Positions 55,119 through 63,983 are shown, counted from the first letter of the stretch. The stretch: 64,000 nt of DNA from Verrucomicrobiales bacterium (GCA_015075445.1 JABTUJ010000002.1:1-64000); one strand, 5' to 3'. Notes: a model not told the origin generated them from the sequence alone. A program made the numbers and translations.

Positions 55119-55718
55119 TCACGACGGAGAGGATCCCGGGGACGGCACCAGGCTGCTCGAGTCCGCCAGGGTGGTCGCCCCCGCTTCGGCGATGGTTTGC
55201 CAACTCGGGACGCACCGCGCGAGGACCTCATCCAGTTCAGGGGTGGCCAGAGGTGTGGTGGACCGCAGCCGCAGTGCGTCGAGGAAGTGGTCGCCCGTCT
55301 GTGGCACATAGCGCCGCACGATGCCGGTGACAAACACCTGTCGAAGCCGGGACTCCGTTGATTGGGCGAGCAGTTCTCGGACGATCCGGAGCATCGTGTC
55401 CGGATCAACGGGCTTCTCGACCAGCGCATCGACGCCAGCTTCGGTGGCGCGGGCCAGTTGTCCGATGGCGGCGGTCATCATCACGATCGGCAGCAGCGGC
55501 TTGAGGTCGGCCACGCGAGTCCGCAGTCCCCAGCCGTCCCGTCCCTCGAGGTTGGTGTCGAGAACGGCCAATCCGATCGACTGGGATCGAAGCAGGGCCA
55601 AGACCTCCGCGCTCCCGGCGGCCAGCAGCGTTGGCACTCCCCGGTCGCTCAGGAAACCGGCCAGCTTTCGGCCGGATCTGGGATCAGCATCCGCGAGCAG
55701 AACGGCCTTCTTTTTCAT
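55119..55718 (-). CDS. Response regulator receiver protein
   Basis: A 199-residue protein. The ATG at 55,718 (MKKKAVLLADADPRSG) is chosen over an upstream frame extension that looks non-coding. Receiver residues are present: the acidic pair at 10 and 12, the phosphorylation Asp54 (LAVLDTNLEG), MMTAA, and EKPVD. After the receiver is about 80 residues of helical sequence with no known output domain (RRYVPQTGDHFLDALRLRST). It heads a run of UspA genes and is divergent from the histidine kinase gene at 56,015. Confidence 0.8.
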   Translation of the reverse strand: MKKKAVLLADADPRSGRKLAGFLSDRGVPTLLAAGSAEVLALLRSQSIGLAVLDTNLEGRDGWGLRTRVADLKPLLPIVMMTAAIGQLARATEAGVDALVEKPVDPDTMLRIVRELLAQSTESRLRQVFVTGIVRRYVPQTGDHFLDALRLRSTTPLATPELDEVLARCVPSWQTIAEAGATTLADSSSLVPSPGSSPS

Positions 55719-55882
55719 CGCGGTTTGGTTTAGGGATTGGTGGGCGGTGCCGGGTGACGCGGCCGCCGTCCGCCCGAGCAAGGCAGGGGGTGCGTCATGG
55801 CGGTCGTGCCGGCCGAACGCGCGTTTTGGGCATGGCTTCACGGCTTGCTCTCGGTTAGGGTTTCGGTCCAAAAGTTGCTGAA

Positions 55883-55897
55883 GCTGTTTCCATGCCA
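55883..55897 (-). promoter_or_regulatory. Candidate sigma-54 promoter
   Basis: On the minus strand TGGCAT-GGAAA-CAGC has the invariant GG and GC of a -24/-12 promoter at the right spacing, though the -12 box is CAGC instead of TTGC. It points toward the response regulator and UspA run, with a leader of about 160 nt. An NtrC-type activator is encoded nearby, but this remains a weak match. Confidence 0.22.
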
Positions 55898-56014
55898 TGT
55901 GTGATTCAGAAGGGCAGGCCTGCTTGCTATGAGTGTTCCCGTGCTTGAGAACCACGCCAACTCCCCGCGGCAGGTTCGCGGCGGCTCACCTGTGGTACGC
56001 GCCGTGCCACTACC

Positions 56015-57361
56015 GTGAAGCCCGGCATCAAATCGCATCTGGCCGAGTGCGCGATCGCGGCAGTGCTCGTGTTGGTGGGTTTGGTCGGGATCGAACGCAT
56101 CGCCCAATCTCACATGGACCGGCTGCGCGCGGAAATGGATGCCCCAGCGCGCTGGTTCACCGGCACCCTCAGCGAGATCCAGGCTGACGCTCTGGACCGG
56201 CGGCTGGCCCTGTTCGAAGGACGCAGCCTGCCTGCTCCGGTTGGGGGGATCCGTTGGCAGACCCACGTCGCGCAATGGGCGGCCGGAGAGAAGCAGGCGA
56301 CACCAGGGACTTCCCCGGTTGTGCCCGAGACGTTGGCGGTCCGATTCCACGACGTCCTGACCAACTACCTTGAGACGATCACGTCTGCGTCGTCCGCGGG
56401 GGTTCCCGATCCGCTGCTGACAGAAGTCATCACCCTATGCGACCAACTGAGGCAACTGACGGCGGCGGCCGAGCCGGAGCAGCATCCCGTGCCGGGTGCG
56501 ACTTTGGATTCGCTCCAGCGCGTCTGGTTCTTGTCCCTGCTGCTCGTGGCCGTGGCAACTGGCGTGGGGGTGGCCGTGTTCTATCGACGGCTCATCGCCC
56601 CGCTACGCGTTGAATTGGGCAAGAGCCGGGTCCACCTCGAACGTCACGAGAAGCTCGCTTCGCTGGGGGTTCTGGCGACGGGCATCGCGCACGAGATCCG
56701 GAATCCGCTCACCGCCATCAAGGTGCGGCTGTTCAGCCTCAAACGCGGTGCCCCCGAAATGGCATCCGTGCAGGAGGACGTGCACGTCATCAGCCAGGAG
56801 ATCAACCGCCTCGAGCGGATCGTGGGTGACTTTCTGCAGTTCGCCCGTCCTCCCGAACTCGCCCGCCAGAACCTTCCGGTGCGAAGCCTGGTACAGCAGG
56901 TCGAGCGTCTTCTGGGACCGCCGTTGGCTGGCCGCTCGGTGAGCCTGGTCCTGGAACCACCGCCGGAGGCGTGGGTGCTCGCGGACCCGGAGAAGTTGAA
57001 GCAGGTGCTCATCAACCTGGTCCAGAATGCCGCCCAGAGCATCGCTCACGAGGGGCAGGTGACCCTCCGGGTGGACCTGGCCCACCAAGAGCTCCTGGGA
57101 CATCCGACCGACGTCGTCCGGATCGAGGTGATTGATACCGGTGCCGGTATGCCCCCGGAAGTGGTTCGGCGCCTCTTCGATCCGTTCTTCACCACTAAGG
57201 ATGACGGCACCGGGCTCGGCCTGCCCATTGCCGCCCGCATCGTCGAGTTGCACGACGGTGTGATCGAATACGAGACTCAACCCCAGCGCGGCACCACGTT
57301 CACGGTGGTTCTGCCCCGCGTCACCCCCGATGAAGCACCGACCCCAAATCCTGTTGATTGA
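56015..57361 (+). CDS. Membrane sensor histidine kinase
   Basis: A 448-residue protein starting at GTG 56,015. Two membrane helices (about 12-30 and 170-190) enclose a periplasmic sensor region of about 140 residues with no recognised fold. HisKA has the phospho-acceptor His226 in GIAHEIRNPLTAIK. The ATPase domain shows the N box (LINLVQNAAQS), DTGAGMPPEV, FFTTKDDGTGLGLPI. Layout matches NtrB/ZraS-type kinases. Its last 32 bp overlap the NtrC-type regulator, the expected partner. Confidence 0.85.
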   Translation: MKPGIKSHLAECAIAAVLVLVGLVGIERIAQSHMDRLRAEMDAPARWFTGTLSEIQADALDRRLALFEGRSLPAPVGGIRWQTHVAQWAAGEKQATPGTSPVVPETLAVRFHDVLTNYLETITSASSAGVPDPLLTEVITLCDQLRQLTAAAEPEQHPVPGATLDSLQRVWFLSLLLVAVATGVGVAVFYRRLIAPLRVELGKSRVHLERHEKLASLGVLATGIAHEIRNPLTAIKVRLFSLKRGAPEMASVQEDVHVISQEINRLERIVGDFLQFARPPELARQNLPVRSLVQQVERLLGPPLAGRSVSLVLEPPPEAWVLADPEKLKQVLINLVQNAAQSIAHEGQVTLRVDLAHQELLGHPTDVVRIEVIDTGAGMPPEVVRRLFDPFFTTKDDGTGLGLPIAARIVELHDGVIEYETQPQRGTTFTVVLPRVTPDEAPTPNPVD

Positions 57362-58871
57362 GGACGACCAGGCCATCACCAGCAGCATGCTGAAGGTCCT
57401 GGAGGCCGAAGGTTACGATGTCCGGGTGCTGGCGCGTGGGGATGAAGGGCTGACCTGTGCCCTGAACGAGCCGTGTGACGTGGTCATCAGCGACCTGAGG
57501 CTTCCGGGCACCGACGGGCTCACGCTGGTGCGAGAACTCCACCAGGCCAGACCCAAGCTGCCCATCATCCTCATGACCGCGCACGGGACGACCGACACCG
57601 CGATCGAAGCCACGCGTTGGGGGGCGTTCGACTACGTGCCGAAACCCTTCGAGATGGAAGAGATGCTCGACCTCACCGCCCGAGCCATCGAATGCAGCCG
57701 GCTGATGTCCGACCCGGTCGAGATGGGCCCCACCGAGTCCCGCCAGACCGCCCTGGTGGGCCGGAGCCGGAGTATGCAAGGGATCTACAAGGAGATCGGC
57801 CGGGTCGCGGCGACGAAGGTGATTGTGTTGATTCGCGGCGACACCGGCACCGGCAAGGAACTCGTGGCACGGGCGATCTACCAGCACAGCGACCGTGCCC
57901 GTGCGCCCTTTCTGGCGGTCAACTGTTCCGCCATCCCGGAGCACCTGCTGGAGAGTGAGCTCTTCGGGCATGAGCGCGGCGCGTTTACCGGGGCCGACCG
58001 GAGGCACATCGGCCGTTTCGAACAGGCCCATCGCGGCACGCTCTTTCTGGATGAGATCGGGGACATGAACGCGAACTTGCAGACCAAGCTGCTGCGGGTC
58101 TTGCAGGAGCAGAGCATCCACCGCGTCGGCGGCAGCGAACCGGTGCCCGTGGACGTCCGCGTGATTGCCGCCACGCATCGCGATCTGGAAGCGGCCATCC
58201 AGGAGCGGACCTTCCGCGAAGACCTGTATTACCGCCTCAGTGTCATGACGATTCATCTTCCCCCGCTGGATCAGCGCACCGAAGACATCCCGGATCTGGT
58301 CCGGCACTTCCTGCGCAAGCACGGTCCGGAGGTGGGTATGGACAGCCCTTCCATCCAGGCTGAGGCGGTCGAGTTCCTGCAACAACAGCGCTGGCCCGGC
58401 AACGTGCGTGAACTGGAAAACGTCGTGCGCCAGGCTCTCCTGTTCGCCCGCTCCTACACCATCAGCGCCGACCACGTCCGTGAAGTCCTGCAAAGGAGCC
58501 GCAAACCGTTGAGCGCCCATGAACCACACCATGCGGCTTACGTCACTGATCTGCTCGCCAGGGCTGAACGAGGCGAAGTGCAAAACGCCCTGGGGCAGAT
58601 GCTGACCGACCTGGAACCCGAGCTCTACCGGCAGGCCATCCGGCGGGCGCAAGGGAATCAGGCCAGAGCCGCGCGCTGGCTCGGGATCAGCCGCCTGCGG
58701 ATACGCGAGAAACTGCGGCAGCTTGGGCTCCACCCCGCGCAGGATCAGAGTCCGGACGACATGACCCGTCCGTCGGCTCCCGACTCCCCCGCCCAGACAT
58801 TCGCGCCCGACGACACCGACCGCGCGGCACGCCCGACGGCAACGCCATTGGAGTCAGCTCAAGGTTGCTGA
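57330..58871 (+). CDS. NtrC-family sigma-54-dependent response regulator
   Basis: A 513-residue protein. The receiver has Asp55 in VVISDLRLPG and ends VPKPFE. The AAA+ domain has Walker A (RGDTGTGKE), the GAFTGA loop needed for contact with sigma-54, and LFLDEIGDM. RWPGNVRELENVV is the family R-finger region. A Fis-type helix-turn-helix lies at about 440-475 (RRAQGNQARAARWLGISRLR). A 40-residue acidic/proline tail follows and is unusual. It should activate sigma-54 promoters after phosphorylation by the kinase; targets are unknown, the flanking UspA and transporter genes being obvious candidates. Confidence 0.88.
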   Translation: MKHRPQILLIEDDQAITSSMLKVLEAEGYDVRVLARGDEGLTCALNEPCDVVISDLRLPGTDGLTLVRELHQARPKLPIILMTAHGTTDTAIEATRWGAFDYVPKPFEMEEMLDLTARAIECSRLMSDPVEMGPTESRQTALVGRSRSMQGIYKEIGRVAATKVIVLIRGDTGTGKELVARAIYQHSDRARAPFLAVNCSAIPEHLLESELFGHERGAFTGADRRHIGRFEQAHRGTLFLDEIGDMNANLQTKLLRVLQEQSIHRVGGSEPVPVDVRVIAATHRDLEAAIQERTFREDLYYRLSVMTIHLPPLDQRTEDIPDLVRHFLRKHGPEVGMDSPSIQAEAVEFLQQQRWPGNVRELENVVRQALLFARSYTISADHVREVLQRSRKPLSAHEPHHAAYVTDLLARAERGEVQNALGQMLTDLEPELYRQAIRRAQGNQARAARWLGISRLRIREKLRQLGLHPAQDQSPDDMTRPSAPDSPAQTFAPDDTDRAARPTATPLESAQGC

Positions 58872-59052
58872 CCCCGACGATGAACGCTCGACCGACGCCA
58901 GAACAGATCCGTCAGCAGAGTGCGCCAGGCCCGGGGGAGAACCACGACACCCCTTCCGGGTGCGGGTCGGCGGCAGAAATGCGGCGCGGCTTGTGTGGCT
59001 GGGTACACCATTCCCTGTGACCCTCCCGAACGCGTAGTCACATTCACCGCAT

Positions 59053-61413
59053 ATGAGTGCGCCCCTCCTTGTGTTGGTTATCCTGACCTTGGCCACCCTC
59101 CTGCTCGTGACCGAATGGGTCCCGATGGAGGCCACCGCCTTGCTGACGCTCGGGGCCGTGGCGGTGACAGGACTGGTCGAACCCCACGAGGCCGTGGCCG
59201 GGTTCAGCAATCCGGCGGTCGTAACGATCTGGGCGGTGTTCATCCTCAGCGGCGGCTTGAGCTGCACGGGCGTGGCGAGTCGACTTGGGCGGCAGGTCCT
59301 CCGGCTCGCTGGACGGCAGGAGTGGCGCATCATCGCCGTGGTCATGCTGAGCGCGGGCGCGGTTTCCTCGGTCATGAACAACGTCGCGGTCGTCGCGCTG
59401 ATGCTGCCCGTAGTGATGGACCTGGCCCGGCAAACCGGGCAGCCGCCCTCCCGCCTCCTGATGCCGCTGGCCTTTGGCACAACCCTCGGCGGGCTGACAA
59501 CGCTTCTGGGCAACAGCCCGAACTTGCTGGCGGCGGAGGCCTTGCGCGGCTCCACCACGGGTCCGCTCGAACTCTTCGACTTCACCCCGGCCGGTCTCAT
59601 CGCGCTGCTCGCCGGGGTCGCGTTCATGGTCCTGGTGGGTCGCCACCTGCTCCCCCGCAGCGACTTCACGGCTGCGGCCGGGGCGGTGCCGGCAGCCGGC
59701 CTGGTCACGCAGTACCAACTCACCGAGCGGCTGTTCCTGTTGCGCGTGCCCGACGGCTCGCCGGTGGCGGGGAGGACCCTCGCCGACCTCCGGATCGCCA
59801 GCATTCTCGGCGCGCAGGTGGTTGGCGTCCGACGCAACGGGAACAGCGAACTCGCGCCGGGACCGCAGACCGTGGTGCGAGCCGGCGACGTGCTACTCGT
59901 TCGGGGGCAGCAGGAGCGGCTCCAACGGCTGGTCGGCTGGCGCCTGCTCGCCGACGACCCGGAGCCCGCCACCGGGCAGGAGTTGGTGGAGGAACCACTC
60001 GATCTGGCGGAACTGCAGGTGGCCGCCGATGCGGATCTTGCCGGCAAGACGCTGCGTCAGGTCAGCTTCCGCCAGAAGTTCGGCGCCAACGTGCTCGCGT
60101 TGCGGCGCGGCGGTATGACGCTCGAAGCCCACGTGCTCGACACCCCGTTGCAGCCCGGTGACGCCCTCCTCGTCCATGGTCCCCGCAGCCTCGTGCAGAA
60201 GCTCGCGGGTGACCCACAGCTACGCCGTGCCCGTTCGCTCCCTGCGACCGATCTCGTGGCCGCGTATGAACTCGCGGAGCGACTCCTCACGTTTCGCGTC
60301 CCTTCCGGCAGTTCGCTCGATGGACAGGCCCTGCAAGCCGCCGGCTTGGCCCAAGCCGCCGGCCTCCGCGCGTTGGTGCTCCAACGCGTTGACGGCACCG
60401 TGGTGATGCCCGGGCCGGAAGTGACGCTGGCGGCAGGCGACCGGCTGATCGTGCTGGGGCGTCGTGCCGACCTCGAGCTGGTGCGGGCACTGACTTCGTG
60501 GCACATCGAGCCGGCACCATCCGACGCGGATTTGGCACTGGAAAGCGAGCAGGTGGGATTGATGGAGGCGGTGCTCGCACCGCGCTCGCGACTGGCCGGG
60601 CAACGTGTCCGCGAGGCCCGACTTCGTGAGCACCTGGGGGTCAGTCTCATGGCCGTGTGGCGCAGCGGACGTCCTTACCGCTCCCAACTGCGCGAGATGG
60701 AACTGCGCGAAGGCGACGCCCTGCTTTTCTACGGACCGCGGAGCCGGTTGCGCGCGCTGGGCCGGGAACCGGACCTCATCGTGCTGACCGAGGCGGCCCA
60801 GGAACTGCCCCGCAGCGCGAAAGCACTCTGGGCCTTGGCCATCCTCGGAGGCGTGTTGCTCACGGCCGTGCTGGGCTGGTTGCCGACCTACCTCGCGGCA
60901 GTGATCGGCGCGGGTCTGATGGTGGCGACGGGTACGGTGCGGATTCAGGAGGCGTACCGGTTTATTGAATGGAAGCCTGTGTTCCTGGTGGCCGGTTTGC
61001 TGCCCTTAGGCACCGCGGTCACCAACGCCGGCGCGGCCGCTTGGCTGGCCGACACGCTCTCCACCTCGCTCGCCCCGCTCGGTCCGGTCGGGATGCTCGC
61101 CGCCCTGATGGGCGTGACCCTCCTGGCCAGCGCGGTCCTCCATCCGGTGGCCGTCATCGTGGTGCTCACGCCCGTCATGCTCCAACTGGCCTCCACGCTC
61201 GGACTCTCGCCCAGGGTCGTGATGCTGGCGACCGCGGTGGCGGCGGCTTCGACCTTCATCAGTCCCTGGTCGCACCCGATCAATGTCATGGTCATGGGGC
61301 CGGGCGGCTACCGGGTCTCGGACTTCGTCAAAGTGGGGCTGCCCCTGACGTTGATCGTTTGGGGGCTCACCCTGGCGGTGCTGCCGTATCTCTGGCCGCT
61401 CCGCGCACCCTGA
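59053..61413 (+). CDS. SLC13/DASS-like anion transporter with TrkA-C domains
   Basis: A 786-residue membrane protein. The first 200 residues are half of the transporter (GAVSSVMNNVAVVALMLPVV, TTLGGLTTLLGNSPNLL). Residues about 215-590 are soluble and contain four TrkA-C-like units (for example VGVRRNGNSELAPGPQTVVR; VLVLQRVDGTVVMPG; MAVWRSGRPYRSQLREMELR). The second half of the transporter follows (LPLGTAVTNAGAAAWL, SPWSHPINVMVMGPG). Most SLC13 family members with this layout have two such domains. Likely substrate is a divalent anion or dicarboxylate, regulated by ligand binding. Confidence 0.8.
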   Translation: MSAPLLVLVILTLATLLLVTEWVPMEATALLTLGAVAVTGLVEPHEAVAGFSNPAVVTIWAVFILSGGLSCTGVASRLGRQVLRLAGRQEWRIIAVVMLSAGAVSSVMNNVAVVALMLPVVMDLARQTGQPPSRLLMPLAFGTTLGGLTTLLGNSPNLLAAEALRGSTTGPLELFDFTPAGLIALLAGVAFMVLVGRHLLPRSDFTAAAGAVPAAGLVTQYQLTERLFLLRVPDGSPVAGRTLADLRIASILGAQVVGVRRNGNSELAPGPQTVVRAGDVLLVRGQQERLQRLVGWRLLADDPEPATGQELVEEPLDLAELQVAADADLAGKTLRQVSFRQKFGANVLALRRGGMTLEAHVLDTPLQPGDALLVHGPRSLVQKLAGDPQLRRARSLPATDLVAAYELAERLLTFRVPSGSSLDGQALQAAGLAQAAGLRALVLQRVDGTVVMPGPEVTLAAGDRLIVLGRRADLELVRALTSWHIEPAPSDADLALESEQVGLMEAVLAPRSRLAGQRVREARLREHLGVSLMAVWRSGRPYRSQLREMELREGDALLFYGPRSRLRALGREPDLIVLTEAAQELPRSAKALWALAILGGVLLTAVLGWLPTYLAAVIGAGLMVATGTVRIQEAYRFIEWKPVFLVAGLLPLGTAVTNAGAAAWLADTLSTSLAPLGPVGMLAALMGVTLLASAVLHPVAVIVVLTPVMLQLASTLGLSPRVVMLATAVAAASTFISPWSHPINVMVMGPGGYRVSDFVKVGLPLTLIVWGLTLAVLPYLWPLRAP

Positions 61414-61660
61414 TGGCTTTGGTTTACGGGCCAGGCAACGAGTGTGGTCTCTCACCAGACTAGCGCGTCCCCGCGATCAGGTTCGCCTCGGCCTTGCGAG
61501 TACCAGGTGACTGTGGTTGCGCTTCAGACAGAGGAGAGGCACTGCAGGCCCGTCTTCTGACTGGTCGGGGCAGGATCCAACCCCTGGCCGGGGTCCGAAG
61601 ACCGCCGAGGCACCGGTTTGCGACTGATCTCGGGCCGGTCTCCGGCGACGGTCCGGCCAA
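61414..61660. other. Intergenic stretch between the transporter and the minus-strand replication genes
   Basis: No gene could be supported. The plus-strand transporter and the minus-strand AAA gene converge here; only the terminator at 61,663-61,690 is structured. No clear plus-strand terminator was seen after 61,413. Confidence 0.5.
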
Positions 61661-61662
61661 GC

Positions 61663-61690
61663 AAAAAGCCCCTCGGGGTTGCCGAGGGGC
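61663..61690 (-). terminator. Rho-independent terminator of the minus-strand operon
   Basis: On the minus strand a perfect 9-bp stem GCCCCTCGG / CCGAGGGGC with a 5-nt loop is followed by TTTTT (A5 at 61,663-61,667). It starts 22 bp past the stop codon at 61,712. The stem-loop is identical to that at 27,717-27,739. Confidence 0.85.
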
Positions 61691-61711
61691 CTGGGGGGCG
61701 GAGAAAGCCGG

Positions 61712-62260
61712 TCAGACCAGTTCCAGGAGAAGCCGGCTGTCGACCCGATCCGTGATGCGAGCCCGCTGCCACGATTCCCCAAACCGTCGGAACATGATCA
61801 CCGCGCCGACTCGGTCTTCACCACTGATCTGAACGCATTCCTGGGGACCGGTGCCGACCGTCGCAAAGACGGTCAGGCCCCCGTCGCGCATTTCGGCCAG
61901 GTCGCCGTCGTCGTTCTCGGCCTGGATGAGCAGGACCCGTAGCCCGCGTTCGTGGTAGGCGCTCCCGGGCGCGATGCCAAAAAGTGGCTGGCCCACGGCG
62001 AAGTGGATGGCCAGTTGCATGAGGAAGGACGATTTGCCGACGCCCGTGGGACCGAGGATCAGGCAGAGCGCGCCGCGGTAGAGGAAACGTTGCATGATGA
62101 GTTCGTTGGGATCGGTTTCAGTAGGGGGTGTGGGCAGGTCGTCGAGCAACCGGAGGACCGGCAGCGCTTCGACCTTGACCGCCTCCTTCTCGATGCCCTG
62201 GGCAAGTTCACCGGGCAGGAGGTCGGTCAGCAGGACGCTGAGGGGAGACGAATCCGACAA
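61712..62260 (-). CDS. AAA-type (RepA-like) ATPase, short
   Basis: A 182-residue protein. Walker A is clear (LILGPTGVGKSSFLMQL), with VLLIQAENDDGDLAEMRDGG as the next helicase-like motif, as in RepA-type replicative ATPases of mobile elements. The family is normally over 300 residues; here the middle is missing and about 50 residues of unrelated-looking sequence (ISGEDRVGAVIMFRRFGESW) follow. So an internal deletion or rearrangement is likely. The start overlaps the upstream primase-like gene by 53 bp. Confidence 0.6.
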   Translation of the reverse strand: MSDSSPLSVLLTDLLPGELAQGIEKEAVKVEALPVLRLLDDLPTPPTETDPNELIMQRFLYRGALCLILGPTGVGKSSFLMQLAIHFAVGQPLFGIAPGSAYHERGLRVLLIQAENDDGDLAEMRDGGLTVFATVGTGPQECVQISGEDRVGAVIMFRRFGESWQRARITDRVDSRLLLELV

Positions 62261-63245
62261 GGCAGGCCTCCGGGCTGAGGTGGATGATGCGTTGACGGAC
62301 GGTGGGCACGCCCTCGACCACGCGCAGGCCCCCGGGCATCCGCAGCCAGCCGCAGATGTCCCAGCGGGTCGGGTCGGCGCCCAGCAGACAGGCGACGCAG
62401 AAGAAGCGGACCTGGTCGCGGACAGTCAGGTCGCTGACCCGGAACCAGGCGTGCAGGCTCTTGCCACCCGAGTCCACGACCAGCGCCAGGGGGGCGAAGG
62501 TCGCCAGGCGGCTGATGAGCAGGGCCTGGTGGACCTTGGTCAGGGTCAGGTCATCGAGCTCGGCGACCAGATGCCGGCGCAGGCCGGTGTTGTTCTGGCA
62601 GCGGGGCGAGGGCCGACCGCGATAGTTCAAGGCCGCGCGGTCGCGCATCGGGTTGACGACGATGAACTGCAGCCGGTCGGCGTCGGCGAGGGTTTCCTCG
62701 AGGGGCCGGACCATGGCCTGCTCGGTGTTGCGGCCCGTGCAGACCAGTTCCCCGGGCCGGAAGAGGCCGGGCAGGACCTCCGAGGCGCTCAGGCCGGTGT
62801 CACGATGGACCTCGAAGGCGGGCGGAACCTCGGCCAGGACCTCGGCGATGAGGGCGGGGCTGGGTTCGGGCCAGTCCACGGGTTGGCGGCCGAAGTTGAG
62901 CCGGACGACGGGCTGGCCCGAGTAGGCGAAGACCTTGGCGGTGCGGTTGGCTGAGCGGATGCGCTGCATGTGGCGAACCCAGGTGGCGGCCTGACTGTCG
63001 GCGTGGGCCTCGAGCCAGCGCAGGAAGCCCGGGTCGGTGTTCGAGGTCGAGGGCGGGGCCGGGACACCGAGGCGTTCACACGCCGCTTCGAACTGCTTGA
63101 GCGACCCGGCCGGCTGCCAGGGCAGGGCGGCGGCCAAGTCCCGGGGGAGTTGGAGGTAGGCGCAGAGCGCGGCCGAGCAGAACCACTCCCGGGGCGTGGC
63201 CGTCTCGGCGGGCATCTGGCCCCGGACGTGGAGTTGCTCGAACAC
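62208..63245 (-). CDS. Primase-like replication protein (RepB/AEP type)
   Basis: A 345-residue frame starting at GTG. LALVVDSGGKSLHAWFRV and GWLRMPGGLR match the primase-polymerase motif of archaeo-eukaryotic-type primases found in plasmids and integrated elements. The frame stays open upstream of the GTG and reads naturally (DTLGGRDWVSHHRDFDLAV), so the true start may be higher, possibly beyond the junction with the secreted-protein fragment at 63,253. It pairs with the RepA-like ATPase. Together they suggest a decayed integrated plasmid or phage-satellite replication module. Confidence 0.6.
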   Translation of the reverse strand: MFEQLHVRGQMPAETATPREWFCSAALCAYLQLPRDLAAALPWQPAGSLKQFEAACERLGVPAPPSTSNTDPGFLRWLEAHADSQAATWVRHMQRIRSANRTAKVFAYSGQPVVRLNFGRQPVDWPEPSPALIAEVLAEVPPAFEVHRDTGLSASEVLPGLFRPGELVCTGRNTEQAMVRPLEETLADADRLQFIVVNPMRDRAALNYRGRPSPRCQNNTGLRRHLVAELDDLTLTKVHQALLISRLATFAPLALVVDSGGKSLHAWFRVSDLTVRDQVRFFCVACLLGADPTRWDICGWLRMPGGLRVVEGVPTVRQRIIHLSPEACLVGFVSPQRPADRPPAR

Positions 63246-63252
63246 GGCCAGG

Positions 63253-63780
63253 TCAAAGTCCCGGTGATGGGAGACCCAGTCCCGGCCGCCGAGGGTGTCC
63301 CAGGGGAACTGGGCGGGGGGACAGACGCAGGTCCCCCTCGCCGCCGGGTCCGCGCGTCGCCCAGGGCGCCGGGGGTGCGACTGCGTAGTTGGCGTTCGTG
63401 ACCAGCCGGAAGTACGCCGCTTCTTGCTCGATCCAGTCCTGGTTGGTGCTGCCCGAAATCGGGTTGACGCGCACGGTCACCTCGCGGGCGCCGTCGGGAA
63501 TGCCGATCGTCCATTGCCCATTGGCGGCAGGAAGCACTCTGCCCCAGGTGTTGGTGCTGTTCCAGGTGTTGGTGTGCAGGTCGTAATCGTAGTTCGGGTA
63601 TGCTTCGGGCAACGCCTGCCGTGTCACGCTGGCTGCTAAAAGGCAGGCAGCCAGCGCACCACTCCGCGCAGGTGGCTGCACCAACGGCGGGCCAACCGGA
63701 ATGGGCAACCGACTTTCCAGCACCAGAACTTCGCCGGTTCGTGCGTCGCGGTTATCCCGTCCTTTCTGGACCCAGAGCAC
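63253..63780 (-). CDS. Secreted-protein fragment joined to the replication module
   Basis: A 175-residue frame beginning at GTG (63,780). The frame is open back to about 63,905 and reads naturally there too (ALLEEAGLATAGVREERE), but no good start was found. It contains ALAACLLAASVTRQALPEAY (signal-like), NANGQWTIGIP-like PAANGQWTIGIPDG, and EVTVRVNPISG, which resembles fragments of Verrucomicrobial secreted proteins. The last 45 residues (GHPRRPGLGLPSPG) are the primase-like gene read in the wrong frame, so a fusion point lies near 63,350. Confidence 0.45.
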   Translation of the reverse strand: MLWVQKGRDNRDARTGEVLVLESRLPIPVGPPLVQPPARSGALAACLLAASVTRQALPEAYPNYDYDLHTNTWNSTNTWGRVLPAANGQWTIGIPDGAREVTVRVNPISGSTNQDWIEQEAAYFRLVTNANYAVAPPAPWATRGPGGEGDLRLSPRPVPLGHPRRPGLGLPSPGL

Positions 63781-63961
63781 CTTGATCCGACCGCGCGAGT
63801 CCTCACGCTCCTCCCGAACCCCGGCCGTGGCCAGACCGGCTTCCTCGAGGAGTGCCGCGCTCCGAAACTGGCTCCGCGCGCTGGCGTTTCCTGTCCCGAT
63901 TCACCTTGAACCACTCAGTCCACCGAGTACTTTCCCTGCGCCTTGAAAACAAGAACCGATA

Positions 63962-63983
63962 ACTAACATGAGCGCTTGTTAGT
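63962..63983. promoter_or_regulatory. Inverted repeat, possible TetR-type operator
   Basis: Perfect 7-bp arms ACTAACA and TGTTAGT with the 8-nt spacer TGAGCGCT. The size and symmetry are typical of operators of TetR-family repressors. A regulator gene could begin just beyond, at an ATG at 63,984 or off the window. Confidence 0.4.

Noticed and set aside
55831..55850. ATGGCTTCACGGCTTGCT considered as a plus-strand sigma-54 promoter for the kinase
   Set aside because: GG to GC spacing is one base too long for a -24/-12 promoter.
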